NCBI GenBank assembly: GCA_033026295.1
Contig: CM065185.1
Span: 7,750,001-7,814,000 of the forward strand
Origin: Channa striata
Lineage: Eukaryota; Chordata; Actinopteri; Anabantiformes; Channidae
Direction of reading: 5' to 3'
DNA: 64,000 nt
The position numbers were made by a program, and so were the translations under genes. Below are positions 27,701 to 41,498 of the stretch, in pieces. The notes beneath the pieces were generated by a model. It was not told where the DNA came from. It searched no databases and worked only from the letters and a program-made list of their open reading frames with translations. Every line of letters begins with the position of its first letter. Positions within the stretch are counted from its first letter, which is position 1.

Positions 27701-30700
27701 TTTGTCCATATTGCGTGTGGCCTGCTGCAGCTCAGCAGCTATAAGGCAAATTAAAAAAACAAAAAAAGCAAAAAACAAACTGATCTCAGGGTGTTTTCAC
27801 ATGTTCTGTTCCCTGGAGCAGTGCCCTGAGGCCTTTACAGTAAAACTCTTCGAGTTGTGCGTCTCCTCCTCTTGTTGTGTTCTGAGGGAACTGGAGATGC
27901 AGTGAAAGCCAGATGAATACCCCACTGCTCTGTTTGTCTTTGTTTCCCCCATCACTCTCACAGTTCTAATGGGAGCCTCTTCAACAAACTTTTCTGTAAA
28001 CAGGCCGGCTTGTAAAATAAGCACAGTGAATGCAGTAGGAGCATCAGTGGTAGGACTTAACCATTGTCATAGTTTCTCTGCATTGGTGTGTATTTGAGAC
28101 ACTGATTGTAATTTGCATATATTTTTTTCTTCTGTCTCACAAAAGTATTACAAAACACACAATTGTATTTTGATGTTAGCAGAACTAGGCCAAGAGCTAA
28201 CATTAGCAGCAGGAGTCAAGTCACACCCAAATGCTACAGATTGTACGTTAGATGTGATTAAAAAGACAGAAATAAGTTACTTGAGGTATCAAAAACCTTT
28301 TTTAAATCTGAAAGTTTGCATTCAAAATGTGGATTATGCAAGAACTATTTTTTTGTGTGGTTTCATGCCATTACTAGAAACAAAGAAAGCACCAGGTATT
28401 CAGATGCATAAATAAACTAACATCTTCAGAGAAAATGTTTAGTAGGCTCAGGACTTGTAGTCACATTTAGTCACTCAGTGCTGCACCCACACTCCTGCAG
28501 ATTTATGTGCTGACAAAGACACAAAGCTTTTGGATGAATCAGAGGTTCACTTATCTAATTTTTGCACTTACATCATTGTCACTGCTGCACATAACAACTT
28601 ATAACAGATAATAGGACAATGTCCACAAATTGCTGTAATATTTATGTCATAACATGAGAAAATAGGCAGCACTAGTTGAATCTTCTTTGTCTTATCAATG
28701 TTTTTCAACACGAGGTCTTCATCAGAGTAAAAAAAGAACTTTTATGTTCTCTGTAAATGGTCCAAGTCACAATCTATTCAATCAATGCCAGCCAACCCCT
28801 TACCCTTCCCAACCCTGGAATGTCAAAATAAAAGCACATAACAAAATTAAGTGGAATGAAAACTGTATCACAGTTGCATCAAAGCAACGCAGCTAAAAAC
28901 ACAGTATAAAATATCAAACAAAGATATAAAACAGTTGAGCTTATAACTTTAGAAGTGTGAACACATTTAATACCTATACAAAGGGCTAATAGTTACATCA
29001 TCATTATTTTTCTTTTAAACTGAAACTGAAACGATGCGATCAATTCCAGCGTTTAGTGTCTTCAAATGTCTGGTTCCAAGTGGTTGCATGTCTGTTTTTC
29101 TGATGTAGATTTTGTGTCTACTCACCTACATTTCAGTGAGCTCTCTCCTCCATAATCATTTTGATATAAAATTTCCACACTTGAAAGTTGACAAAGTATT
29201 ACCGACTCACTTTCTGGATTGAAACCACTTGAAAACCTTGTTCATTTGTAAAGAAGCAACAGTCCTTTTACATATCTGTGTCAGAAGGTCACAATATGAA
29301 AGTCTACACTGCTCAATAACAGTAATGGATTGGATCAATAATGGTTATTGGAAACCCGTGTACCTCTGTGCACTGGAAACTGATCAGTGGCACTGGGACA
29401 CAAGATCTGCCCTTAGCTTCAGTTTCAGAGGATCAATGTCCAGCTAAATTACGACAAGTCTGTCCCTGTACAGTTGACCTTGTTTTGTCCTCAGTCTCTC
29501 GTCAGGCCTCTGAACGTCTCTGTTAGAACTGCAGGTAGAAACACACAGTATTAGGATGTGTCATATTCATGCAGTTGTCCTCACTTCCTCTGAACTGTCT
29601 CCACTGTATGGCTTTATTAAAATACCATGTATGTTTCAAGCAGCTTCTGTGGCATCAAATGTATCTAAATGTTTCTGGCTTCAGGCAACATCACCTTGTT
29701 TTATGTGTTTAATTGCTTGACACTAAATATTCTCTTTTTTCCTTTAAACCTTTCCCAATTTATACTTTTATAATACCAGTGAGTGAAAAGACAGTATAAT
29801 ATATATCGCCACTTAAAGTGATGAAACCACAGAGAATTATCGCCCAACTCTTCAGTCCCACTCACCTCTACAGAAGTTTTTTTAAACATCTTTCAGTTCG
29901 TATTGATTTTATGGGACACAACTTCAATGTTGGTTCACTTTCATTATTTTATGTCAATAAAATCACTGTATGCTATCTACCCAGCACTTAACAGCAGACA
30001 AAGTTAATTACAATCTGGTGAAAATTGTGGAGCATTTAGCAAAGAAAAAGCCATGTAATTCTCTCAAACGTTGGTGAAACTCAACACAGAATTAAAACAG
30101 AAGTAAACGCCCGCCTGAATCTCAAGATAAGTGTTCTTTTTGGCATTCAATTTATATTTTTATGTATTTATTTAACAGATGAATTTAAATTTTCAGAGAA
30201 ACATTTCACCTTTATTCTATTAAACAATGGCTCTTTTTTCTTAAAGAAAGATTTTTAGTTTAAAGTCATTGTGATTACTACGATTAGTGTCTCTATTAAG
30301 ATTCCAAAACCAACTCCTGCCTCCATTACACGAGGGAAGATGCATAATTCAAAACCATCTTGAGCACAGAGCAACAGACTGCAGACCCACAGCATGATGA
30401 ATAACAAAGAGTGGTCGACTGCTCTTCCACTCACTTTATCATTCAGAAATCAGTGTAGGCGTTGAACCTGTGGTCAGATGGTCTTGGTCAGAGAGCTGCC
30501 AACAGCAACAAATAAACCTTTTCTCCTTTCCTTAAAATGTACTAATGAAGACTGATGCTGTTTGGTTTCTGCTGAGTTGTCTGTGGTGATGAGATGTTGG
30601 TTGTTGCCATTGTGAGATGAAGCCGAGGCACCTGTGATTTCACTGAGCAGATGTTAAATTAAATTCTGCTCAACATCAACCAGATAGAGTCTCTGCACAT

Positions 30701-30949
30701 GGAATATATAGATATGTACTGTATGATGTGTAGTTTGCCTCAACACAAATGCTGAAGGTTATATGTGTTTGCTCAGGTTGTAAGTTTTGTGTGTAAATTC
30801 ACAGAAACCTGGAGGATGTGGCAGGAGGACATGACTTGGTTTAATCAGACTGTCATTATACGCCCATGGGTAAATTATAATTTAATTCGCAGACACTGGA
30901 TCGACCTTTGAGGTTTATGTACAAATCGGATTATGGCCATGTAAAGTAA

Positions 30950-31421
30950 ACCCCCCTCTCTCTTTTTCACCCCCACCGTCCTCCTACCCCCCCCCCTGTT
31001 TGAATGGGGGCGCTGGAGCCGTCTGCCTGTCACCACTTGCCTCTTTGTTCAAACTGATTTGGTTTCTCTCCCCTCAGTGTCGTTGCCGGCGAGGAGGGGG
31101 ACGCAGGGAGCACGGTGCCCTGTGCGCGCCCGCGTGTGAGTGCGTGCGCGCGTGTGTGCGCGCGCGTGCGTGTGCGCGCGTCCTTTCCGATGTGTGAAGA
31201 TGAACGGCGCGCAGGCTGCCGCTCAGTGAGCTGCAGGCAGGGCTGAGCAACGACTGACGGAGCGCTGGGGTTCACGCTCAGCCCGGGTTTTGCAGGTTTC
31301 CCCCTTGTTTCGTCGTCCGCCGGGCTTTGGAGAGCACCTGCACCGGGGCGCCCAGCTTCCCCTCACACTCCGGAGGATTGCACCATTAACACTCACCCCG
31401 CGTCTCGCCTTGTCAGATACG
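30950..31421 (+). promoter_or_regulatory. ncan: Lectican promoter region and untranslated exon 1
   Basis: A GC- and CpG-rich segment flanked by AT-rich DNA. It begins with a pyrimidine-rich stretch and ends with a good donor (TCAGATACG, then GTAAGACTGG at 31422). Mammalian lectican genes start with a non-coding first exon and a long first intron, which matches this position and the 10-kb gap to the ATG exon. The transcription start is not defined and no TATA box is evident. Short upstream frames begin at 31190 (19 codons) and 31200 (9 codons). Acceptor-like sites (CCCCTCAG at about 31076, TTTTGCAG at about 31296) suggest the exon might instead be internal. Confidence 0.6.
31141..31180. repeat. 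Alternating purine-pyrimidine (TG/CG) tract
   Basis: Forty bases of strict pyrimidine-purine alternation, mixing TG and CG steps, within the GC-rich promoter segment. Such tracts can adopt left-handed Z-DNA under negative supercoiling, so this may be structural or regulatory. Confidence 0.85.
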
Positions 31422-34400
31422 GTAAGACTGGAAACACTCGCCTCATTTTCACGGTATCAGTCGTTCGGTCAGTGGCTGATGTCTCAGGAGGCGCCCGAAC
31501 ACCGTTTAAAGTCATTGGTTTTCTTGGTGAAAAAAAGCGCACATTTGCCTAAACTGAAGCATAGCACCGAGGCACTGAAGCGGCCATTTGACACGAATTC
31601 TCGAACGCGTTCTTTATCGCCCAGCTACATATAGTTATATGAATAAGTATTTCCTCTGGACCAATCAGCGCGCACCTCGCGTACGATCGCAGCCTCGTCT
31701 TCACACAAATCGCACCCGTGTGGGATATCTTTAATTATTTACAGGTCAATGCGTTTAATATTGGTCTATATTTACGACCAATGCTGAAATATGCACAAAT
31801 CATCAACTTGCGAGTTTGTCCTTTACATGGCTTCACCGCCAAAGAGCTGTTGGAACTTCATTGTTTGGTTCACATTTTCTAAATCCTTCCTTTACTGATG
31901 GGAACGTGTAAAGGAGCATAGATTCACATGAGAATGCGATTGTGGGTGTGAGATTTAGAACAGGACTTTGCAAACTCTGCTATGTACATCAGAGTCCTTC
32001 GGTGAACAAACAGCATTTGTTGAATGACTGCCAGCATCAGACCCTGGTGGTTCTCCTCTACAGCTGGCAGCCAGGCATGACTTCAAAGATACTGTACATA
32101 GTCATCACTGGGTGTGCTTCACATACTATTGATCTTTGCATTATAGCATCTCACCTCTCTATGCCTTGTAAAACTAACAAAAAATGTACAGTGAGCGATT
32201 GCCTGGTGCCAAGCAGGTGAACCGGTCTTTGAAAGCCTTCCATGAATGGTTGTCTGCTCTGTAAACAAATGCTGGCATGTACAAATCACATCGAAGGAGG
32301 AAAACAGTTTGGGTCACCTTGACAAATGAGCTGTATTGTCTGAGAATATGAGAGCCCCTGCAGCCCAATAAAGCCTGTCCTGTTTCCATTCACCACTTCA
32401 GTCTGAAGGAGTCCAAGTCTTTTCTTTGTTGGTCTTGTTAGTGCACCCACCACCAGCTGTGTGTCAGTGCCATAAAACAGCATGAGGTTAACTAGGCAAC
32501 GCCACATTGTGTACCAGCTCCAGCTGAGGAAATATGTGTGTGTGCATGAGAGATAACAGAAGTTTTGGGAATGAGGAGAGAGGAGAATAGTGAGGAAGGA
32601 GGCTGAGAGCAGCTGAAGTTTACAGCATGCATTTTTCATCCTGTCTGTATGTGTGTGTCTGTTAAAGAGCGTGTGATGCCCACACGAGTCCTGGCACGCA
32701 CACAGTAGTTTATGTTTGTGTGTTCATCGGTGTATGTAGATGAATGCACTTAAATGAGCAGAGGGATCAGTGATGAGACTGAAGAAGAAAAGAGTCTGAT
32801 TTTTTAAAACAGAGAACAAGCTCAGCTCGGCTGCCTCACTTCTGCTGCTGCACACTTTGCACTCATTCAGCCTCGGTATTGTTTATCATGTCTGGCTGTG
32901 AGCCGTCTGCAATTTGAGGAGTCACTTTGCATTAGTGGAAGATGGAAAAAGAGCAGTGAGATGCTTTTAGACAGATGAAATACAGCTGAACTGAAAGGTA
33001 TAGTCAGTAATTTGATTAGTTGAAAAAAGATTTTAAACAATTTACAGTCATTGTTTAATCAAAACTGCAGAAAATATCTAAATTGTCAGGTTTTGCTGCT
33101 TTCCACTGTTTCAATTCAAATATGATAGTCTGATATCTTTACTCAAAAAACTGAGCTAGGCGTTCAAATTGTTTAGTATTAAAACAATCGGACTGAAACA
33201 ATAAGTCAAGCCAACATTTGTTGATAGCTTTTCAAAAGTAAAGGCATTTTTGTCTATGTGCTGTATGTGGGTACCTTTGATTTTTTTATGTTAGTCAAAC
33301 AAAAACTAAAATCAAGAATTGTGCTCAGGATTATTTACTATTGTCAGATAGTTTAGATAATCATTTAAAGATTACCAGGTCATTAAAATAATAATAATTA
33401 GTTGCAGCTTAAAAATGTTGCAGGTTTTTAAAGTGCAATGAATCCGCAGAGACAGTTTTTCCCTGCTGGTCATCATTTTTCCTCTGGTTTAGGGATATGA
33501 ATGCTTTTCAAGATCCTTGCTGATGGTGTGTTTTCAGTGAAAGCCAAATGTAATTCTCAGTCATGGTTTGATATTGCTCTGTATGGTTTGAAAGTGCCCA
33601 CTCTAATATGTCACCTAGGGAATTATGGGGTTGATTCCCCCAATACAGTGTTAATAGCTAACACAATGGCACTATATAAATGTAAATCAGTACTAGCGCT
33701 CACCTACAGGAGCCTAGGTATGATAAAAAATAAGCTGCACCTTGGAGACAGCCACAGGCTTATGTTGCCCTGAAAACGTGTTAATTTTGTTTCCTTCAGA
33801 ACCTGATGGATATTGTTGTATGAGACTTATTTGTTGCAGTCTTTGTGCATATTTTGTCCTAGCTGTAGATCTAACAGGGAACTAGACAGTTATGATGTCA
33901 TTGAACTTTGTGGTCTGTGTAGAGGCAGGGGGGGAACCGTCTTTAGCCTAACAACGACTTCACTTTTTCAGCACTGGACAGCTCCCAAATCTCAGCCATC
34001 AGACCATAAAAGTTTGTCAACTAGAAAAAGAACAGGGACCAGTTTGTGTTTTGAGCTGCTGGATTTGAACATACGGTTGAACTCAGCCCCCTTCTCTCTC
34101 TGTGGAACATAAACTCCTTCGCATAGTGCGTCCCCACATTGAAACACAAAAAGGATTGGACAAACCAGTGCATCAATCACCTTCAGTCTTCCGCCTGGGA
34201 GGGACTAAAGCAGCCCACCAGGCCAATCATTACAAGCGTAGATGGGACCACAGCTGAACGGCTCCCCACACAAAGAGAAAGGTCTCCCTCTTTGTCCCTG
34301 ACTGGGGGGCTCTTCTTTAGTCACTCGTGGAAGACAAATGTTTAGTCCTAGAGTTGGGTTAAAAGAAAAAGGCTCTTTAAGGCAAAGTTTCATTAGATTC

Positions 34401-36084
34401 TACAGAGAATTTTTGAATGATGAGTCCTGTTAAAGTTAACGATTATGGAAGGTGTGATGCTCTTTAAAAAATCTCCACTCAGCAATTCTTTCTAGTTATT
34501 GTTAACTGCTGATGTGAGAACAAGGTGCGGGTGACAAACATTTGAAGGACACAGGTCTTTTCTCTCTCTCTCCCCTCACCTTGTTGATATTCCAAAGACT
34601 CAGCACATCATTAAAGGTGGAATTCAGAGTGGTAGTCCCACCAGCATGCGCATGGTTGTGCATCTTGTTCCATTTCACTTCGCTAGAGCTTGTTTTTTCA
34701 CCTTTCCCACCTTTCCCCTAAAGATTTAGCATTTATGGAAGTGTGTGGCTATAGATTCATTATACTTCAGCTGACAGCTGCCTCTCATGCATCTGAGCCT
34801 TTATTATTTGTTACCCAAAGGATTGACCTCAGAACTTTGCCCTTTGACCTTGGCTTTCTCTTAGACCACAGCTGGTGTAGTGGCCACTTACACGTCATAC
34901 TAACAGCCTGTAGATGCATACATTTATCGGATAATCTTAAAATCATTATTTCCCTTAGCACTGCTATGCACAAATACATATATATTACTAGAAATATGTT
35001 TTAAAACTTAAAGTGCCCGAAACCTTAAGTGGTGCAGAATATAGTAGAGCATGGAGAAGGAGGACTGGGTGGAGTAGAGTGGATTGATTTTGAGTCCTAT
35101 GTTAACACCGACATAAGTTGCACTGACTCTGTGTTGAACCTCACATACTGATGCTCTCTTAATGTCATTTTCAGTTAAAAAAAAAGAAGCTCTGATTAAC
35201 CTATCCAGCAACACATAGCAGACAGACATAATTAGCAACGGGCTGTAAAGAAGGCAGTGGTGCATTTGGCTGCTAAAAAGCCAGATATTCCCCCCTGGCA
35301 TTGATGGAGACCAAAAATAGGACCAACAGTAAATATTGGACATGTACTCATTAGGCATCCAGATATATGAATTCAAATACATGATAAAGTTGCACTGTCT
35401 GTGCTAACAGGCAATGTCTGGACTTCATGGTAATACTATATGACATTAAAGATTATGGAATAGTATGGTAATTAATGATTTTGACTTCATGTCTTTGTAC
35501 ACGTAACTTCCAATATTATATTGTAATATTTTTCGTTTTTAATATTTAGTTTTAGTTTTAGAAAATGCAGTTATTTCTCTTCCCTCAGAGTTGGGTTCAT
35601 TAGTACCACTTCTGCTGATGTCTGTGTGATTTAATCCTTTTTGAAACTGGCAGTGTCTGGTTTGTATTTTCTTTCTGTTACAATACTCTCACACCTTTAT
35701 GTGCACACTAATACGTGTTAATAAAATGCACTTAAATTAATTTTTGTCCAAATCGCAGTTGGCTAACATACATCAAATCTCAAAACTACCCCTTTTTGCA
35801 TGCTTACACAACAAAGCACACATATGTTGGTGCCAGAAAGAGACGGAGAATTAAGAGGTGGGTTGAAGAAATGAGCAGGTATGAAATCATCTGCTGCAGA
35901 TCTGTCGAGTGTAGCTCCATGGCAGCGTATTGGCTGTACAGAAAGATCAGAAACAGATGGATGTTACAAGAGCTGTCAATCTCTCTCGGGTATGAACCAA
36001 ATTATACTTATACATTTCTGATACTACATATCTACGTAGTTTTTAATACTAAATAATGAAGTAAAGGAGTATGTTTACTATAGA

Positions 36085-36125
36085 TATGTATATATATATA
36101 TATATATATATGTGTATATATATAT
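36085..36125. repeat. (AT)n-rich microsatellite
   Basis: TA dinucleotide run with a TGTG interruption; further TATA/TGTG mixed sequence continues to about 36150. Confidence 0.95.
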
Positions 36126-36968
36126 GTTTACAAGTATATATATGTGTAAACCTACAGACTATTTTTTTTTTTTTTTACAAAAGAATTACTCCCCATTGTC
36201 TTTCTCATTAAAACTGTCTCTCAGGGATCATCACCTTCTCTCTGTGCGTTACTGCACACACATATAGCCAAACCTTAGCGTGTTCTCAGGTTGCTTTTAC
36301 CTCTGTACTGTGGTTCAGTGAGATCAATGGTGTCAGTGTGAAGGGATGGAGTGTGTAATTTCGAACTCGAGGGACCAGTAGCTTTCCAGATTCCTCTCTC
36401 TATCTGAAGCTCAGGCCAGGACTGCATGAGTCATTAGCTGCTTTGAGTGTGATTAGTCACCACAGAGGCTTACTCAACACAAAGGCTATCCGTGTGTTTG
36501 TGTGCAGGAAGTGGATAGCTCAGTCCTGTTTACTGTTCCTGTGCAGCATCCGTTTTGTTTTCAATTTCTTTAGCAATTAATGTTTATGTACTCTTTGTTT
36601 AATGTGTCTTTTATGACACCAAATCACCTCTGCCATCACTGTACTCCCATCTTCACCATTCATTAATGAAAACTGCCTCTGTGTAAGCAGATGGAAGCTA
36701 AGGTATTTATTCAAGATGGACTGGCTTCAGCTATTTCTCAACAAACAGCAAATAAAGAAAATAATAGAACTTCTGACAGACCCTTTATCATGGCAATGTA
36801 TTATTGTCACAACTGTGACAGAACGACCTTTCTTTTCATTTCTTTTTGCTCATCTTCTCCCTCTCCCAGCTCTCCACTTTGCCTGTCACTCATCTGAAGC
36901 TGGTATTCTGCTTTTCATGCCACTGTTCTCTGAAGGTAATAGTTTTGGGAGACATGATAAAAGAAATA

Positions 36969-37250
36969 GGCGGCACAGTAAAGAGCGGTTGGCACTGCTG
37001 CCTCACAGCTAGGAGGTCCCAAGTTCAAATCCCTGTGTGGAGTTTGGATGGTTTCCTCCTATAGTCCAAAGAGATGCATGTTAGATTCATTAGTGCTGGC
37101 AAACTGCCTGTGAAATTATGTCTCCCTGTGATAGACTGGAGACCTGTCCAGACTGTAGCCCACCTCTCAGCCCATGACAGCTGGGATACGGTCCAGCCCC
37201 CCTGTGACTCTAAACAGAATAGGTGGTTAGAGATAATGAATAAATGGTTG
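36969..37250 (+). mobile_element. tRNA-derived SINE-like element
   Basis: The element begins GGCGGCACAGT and continues through GCACTGCTGCCTCACAGC. It has a B-box-like AGTTCAAATCC at 37022-37032, then GTGTGGAGTTTGG, CCAAAGAGATGCATG, CTGTGATAGACTGGAGACC and AGCTGGGATACGGTCCAGCC, ending near AATGAATAAATGG. This order of blocks matches, from memory, a very abundant teleost short interspersed repeat. It is diverged from the consensus, implying an old insertion. Partial copies lie at 43.57-43.67 kb (minus) and 51.56-51.63 kb (plus). Confidence 0.75.
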
Positions 37251-38350
37251 AAAGAAAGAAGACTAATTCTTTACTGTAAAGCAGTTTAAAATCTAACGGG
37301 ATGAATTTCTCAGCCCTTCCCGTAAACACCACCTCATATTTTTAGATGTTAATTCTGCTGCTGCTTTTTGTTATCATGCAACTTTCCAAATAGGTTTTGG
37401 AAGTTATTATAAGTTTATTTCCCTGAGGGCAAGAAGAGCTCAATGCCCTACCTGTCAAATGGAAAACACAAAAGAAAAAGAAATTAATGAAAAGAAAATC
37501 ATTGCATATAAATACGATCTCAAGAGTAAAACAAAAATAACAAGACTAAAATTAAAAAGTGATGCATTTAACATTGTGTTTTACATTTCTAACAGGCTTT
37601 CCTATTGTCTACCGCAGTAAAGTAGGTGTTACTATGAGCAGGGTGGTATTGACTCAAAGTCAGAGAATATAAACCAGTCACTAGTCACATTGTATGTATA
37701 ATACCAGTTACTAAATTCAATTAGAACTGCTGATAATTAATAGTAACACTGAAACACAAATTTTTTGATTAAAAATAAAATTTTTGTCCTCTGAACAGTT
37801 TTTTTAATGTTTCTTGGTTTTGGCATTTCTTTCACTAGAGCAGCCAAACAAGTACAAAGTACAGAGTTCTGACCCAATGTGGCACCGCAACAGAAGCATT
37901 TCACAAGCCCTGATGTCATATCAATGGCTATTCTGTACTTTGCGTTTTGTTTACAGTCACTTTTAAGCAATGGTGTCAATCTCAAATGTATTCACGCTTC
38001 ATGGTGAGAGTCTTCTTACTTAAGGGATGCATAAAGCAACATGTGACAAATGATCAACAACAACAAAAAAAACTTACCTCCGTGCTGTTGTTCAAGTTTA
38101 TCCTTGGTAAGGACGTCTGATCCCTATTATTGCGCACTCTGGTACCTGTGTTTCATGGTAAAATGGAAAACTTGACTGGCAGAGTAAGTTATTTTATGAA
38201 AAGTTTATTTGATTGTCTTCAGAGTGTAAATGGTTCAATAGACTGTATTTAACAGAGAGGGTTTTGTGAACAACCGCAAAAGATGATTCTTGGGCAGAAT
38301 GTCAGCAGTAACTGTGAAGCTTTATAGCAGCTGTAGCATAAATGCATTTT

Positions 38351-38379
38351 GTGTATGTGTGTGTGTCTGTGTGTGTGTC
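38351..38379. repeat. (TG)n microsatellite, interrupted
   Basis: TG units broken by TATG and TCTG; a complementary CA stretch (about 38433-38453) lies some 55 bp downstream and could pair with it. Confidence 0.9.
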
Positions 38380-40281
38380 ATAAATCAACATGGGACCCAA
38401 CCTGGCCTGATTAAGTACATTTCTGCAGTCACAGGCACACACACGCACACACAGACATGCACATTTCAGTGTAGTATGGTAGTGGCATTGTAAGCCTAAA
38501 GCTGTCTTCTTTGTTCACAGTCATGTTTTACGACATGACATGTTCCACTAAGTGTCTTTACTTCAATTTTTCCACCAACTGCAGAACTAAATGAGATTTG
38601 GGTCATCTTGCCTGTGTCATGTTGTCTTTGAGTCCAGTTGGTCTCCTGCTTCCACAGATTGACAGCTTAGTGCTGAGCCACGATGTAGGTCTGCCAGCCT
38701 CGTCTGTTAGCTCTCTTTAGATCTCTGTCACTCCGCTCACTGGCACTTACAATGCGCTGAGAATGCGTCCTATTCAGGCTACATCGTGAAAATGTGTCGG
38801 ATGGACATCCACATTGAAGTCCACTGAAGCATTTTAGAGACTTTTCTCCCCGAGACACAACTGTGCGTGTGAAAGTGAAGAGGGGCGATTTAGCGGGAGG
38901 TATTCAACAACATCTGATGTCTCGTCCTTAACAAAAGATGGAACTGGTTAGTATTCTGCTGGTGTGGTTGAATGGCCGGTGCACTGTATGTTGTAAATCC
39001 CCTCTGGTAAAACGTTGAATGGCTGCTGTCTATAGGCATACATCCATGGAGATGTCCACAGGCTGAATTCTGTATTCTGTGGCTGTGGATTGTGGCAGCT
39101 GGGCTCCTGTCGGTCTCAGGCCCTCAGTTACAGCGCTCTCTAATGCTCTCCGATTGCAAGGCTGGGCAAACTCCTTAGTGTCATGACCCTCTCCAAACCT
39201 TAAGAAATGTCTTGTCAGCCATCCAGCTAGCTCAACCAATGGTCCAGGTTTTCAACATGCATAGAGTCCATCGGCTCGACCCCAATCTGTCACAGCCCAT
39301 CACAAGGTCCTAACCCACCTTTAGAGACGGGAAGCCTCAAAGTGTGTGGCACAGTGGGGTTTCACTCTCACCAGAATCCCCTTTTTCACAAAGTCCAAGA
39401 CCAAGACCCACTATTAAAAAATCGCTGAACAAATTGTTGTTTAATGACAGTGTAGTTTGGCAGGTGTCACCGAGCCCTTTACTATCTGAAAGGAATGTTT
39501 TTCTGAGAAAAAGCGGTTTTACTGAGCTTTCACATGGTCAGAAAAGAGAGCCGCCATTATTCCTGTAATTTGTAAAGGTTTGAACTAGTGTTGCATAATC
39601 TTCTTTCTGAGCATCAGGGATGCTGTTGGCATAAGCTGCTGTTACCTTGGAAAATGCAAAGAAGCCATTTGCTTTCTGGGATTAATAAGGTACCTTATGC
39701 AACTAAAATCTATAGAATCCAGATAGGTTGGACTGCTTTAAGATCAAAATATTTCAAATCCAACTATAGTGTGGACGTCTATGCTGGCAAAGTCTGTGTA
39801 GGAATCTTTATGCTCAAAAGAAAGCTAACAATAATTTACACACAAATTTAGACTTATGTATCTGTACTGCTTAACTCACACTAATATCACTATTAATATC
39901 AAAAGCTAAATGTTTTCTTAAGGACAACGGGTTATCTTCATGTCTTAATTATACTAATATGGGCCAATAAAGATCTGTGTGAGGCATCTTTCCACAGAGT
40001 GGAGAAGCTTTGAGCCCGAGCCAAATCCTCTAGCAAAGTCAGCAGCCCATTGCTGATGTGTGGTAGGATTTCCTCTTTGCAGTAAGATTGGACCAGAATC
40101 ACATTTTTACTGCAGTGTACTACAAGTTAATCCAATCTTATGTCAAAGGGTTTCTAAGTCTGTTTTTGGCAAGACCTTATCAGACTTTACAACATCTGAT
40201 AGCCTGTTTTAGACCGGTGTCAGATATCATAAGTTGTATTACTAATACAGGCAGCTGTAGCTTCGGTGGTGGAGTGGGACG

Positions 40282-40341
40282 TGGGTAAAGATATGAGTCA
40301 CTGTGGACAAAAGCATCTGCCAAATGAATGTAATGCAATGC
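40282..40341 (+). repeat. Fragment resembling a teleost SINE 3' tail
   Basis: Contains GTCACTGTGGACAAAAGCAT then CTGCCAAATGAATGTAATGC. This is close, from memory, to the conserved 3' end of a common fish SINE superfamily. The 5' part is not recognisable. Confidence 0.6.
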
Positions 40342-41418
40342 CAATAGTGGATGGGTTCATAGGTCACCTTGTCTCATAACAGTGCGAATGCTTTACAGCC
40401 AGTCACACACGCACACACACACACACTCACACAATGGTCTGTCTTGGCTGACTATCTGGAAAACAGTGAATAGAAACTCCAAGTGTCCTTGTAGATATGC
40501 TGTTATTTATTTGGTATTACATAAAAAATGCAGTGAATAAAATGAATATGATACATCATTCTGCTACTACCTCATTTGTTTCATAAAGAGTTTTCAGTTA
40601 TGAACAGTAGTTATTTTGGGGCATTTGTTGTATTTGAGGCCAGTGCTGATCTGCATATATCTTTGTATCCAGCTCACACAGCTTATTTATTGCATCTAAG
40701 CAGTGTGAATATCAGGATGATTGTCAGTAAGAACTAACGTTGCTGCTTTAACACTGACAGTACATATAGCAGTCCATAACAGTAGGTATTAACTATTACT
40801 ATTCATTAATGTTAAAAAAACATATGATAATATGTTTTCTAAAAACTAAATTGTAAATTAACTAATAATAAATGAAAAATAATATATACTATGTAACACA
40901 TTACCAAAGTAACACCTTATCCCAACACTGCTGATGGTTACCTCAACTCATTAAGGCTTGTCAACAGACGATATTACAGCCATAACAATACATTTCATTC
41001 CCATCAGTTAAAAACAAAAACAATAAAATAAAAATGTGTTTTTTGTTTGTATCCTTGGATTTCAGTTGGTGTAATTTGCCTTAAATGATTTTACAAACCG
41101 AGCAGCTGTGGAGTTTTTTCAGACACACAGGAGCATGAAAATCACCTGTTTTACCTGACAGAAAAAATGACTGCATGTATTCAGTGTTTTTTTCTAAAGC
41201 CCTTTGCAATTTGCCTTTCATTCACCCATTTCTACACACACATATATACCACCAGAAGCAAACTGTCAAATTGTGCGTTAAAATTATAACGTTCAAAAAC
41301 ATTTTTGCTTGTACAACTACACCTCATCCAAAACTTCACCTTGACGGGCTTTTTTCTTTTAGGCACTGATTCATTCTTTGTTTTCAAATTGTTCTCACTG
41401 CTCCTCCTTTTTCTGCAG

Positions 41419-41498
41419 GTCCAGGATGGTGCTCCCTCTGTGTGCAGCTCGGCAGCAGGTCCTCCTTGCTCTGATGCTTCCCCTTTATTTAGGCTTGG
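41419..41498 (+). CDS. ncan: Lectican exon 2: start codon and signal peptide
   Basis: The acceptor TTTTTCTGCAG precedes the exon and the ATG lies at 41426-41428. The frame gives MVLPLCAARQQVLLALMLPL then YLGLG, a short N-region with arginine followed by a Leu-rich core, as expected for secretion. The donor after GGCTTGG (GTGAGT) leaves phase 1. Cleavage is probably near Gly-Leu-Gly or Ala-Ser, at the start of the next exon. Confidence 0.9.

Larger units (their letters stand above)
15261..30950. other. Long non-coding interval, no gene seen
   Basis: Between the putative minus-strand promoter and the lectican promoter I find no exon with convincing splice sites and domain content on either strand. 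The interval holds a (GACA)n run at its left edge, (CA)n tracts at 19.3 and 24.7 kb, an A-rich CAA stretch near 20.16-20.20 kb, AT-rich spans and a few GC-richer patches (16.80-16.95, 18.80-19.00, 26.83-27.00 kb) that could be conserved regulatory DNA. A repeat-like tail (AATTTCCCTATGGAATCAAT followed by AAAGT) lies near 23.77 kb. All open frames of 60-120 codons here lack recognisable domains. Confidence 0.6.
31422..41418 (+). other. Lectican intron 1
   Basis: Ten kilobases between the donor at 31422 and the acceptor ending at 41418. It holds an AT dinucleotide run, (TG)n tracts, a SINE-like element at about 36.97-37.25 kb and a second repeat tail at 40.3 kb. No additional exon is supported. 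Large first introns of matrix genes often hold enhancers, but I cannot point to one here. Confidence 0.6.
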
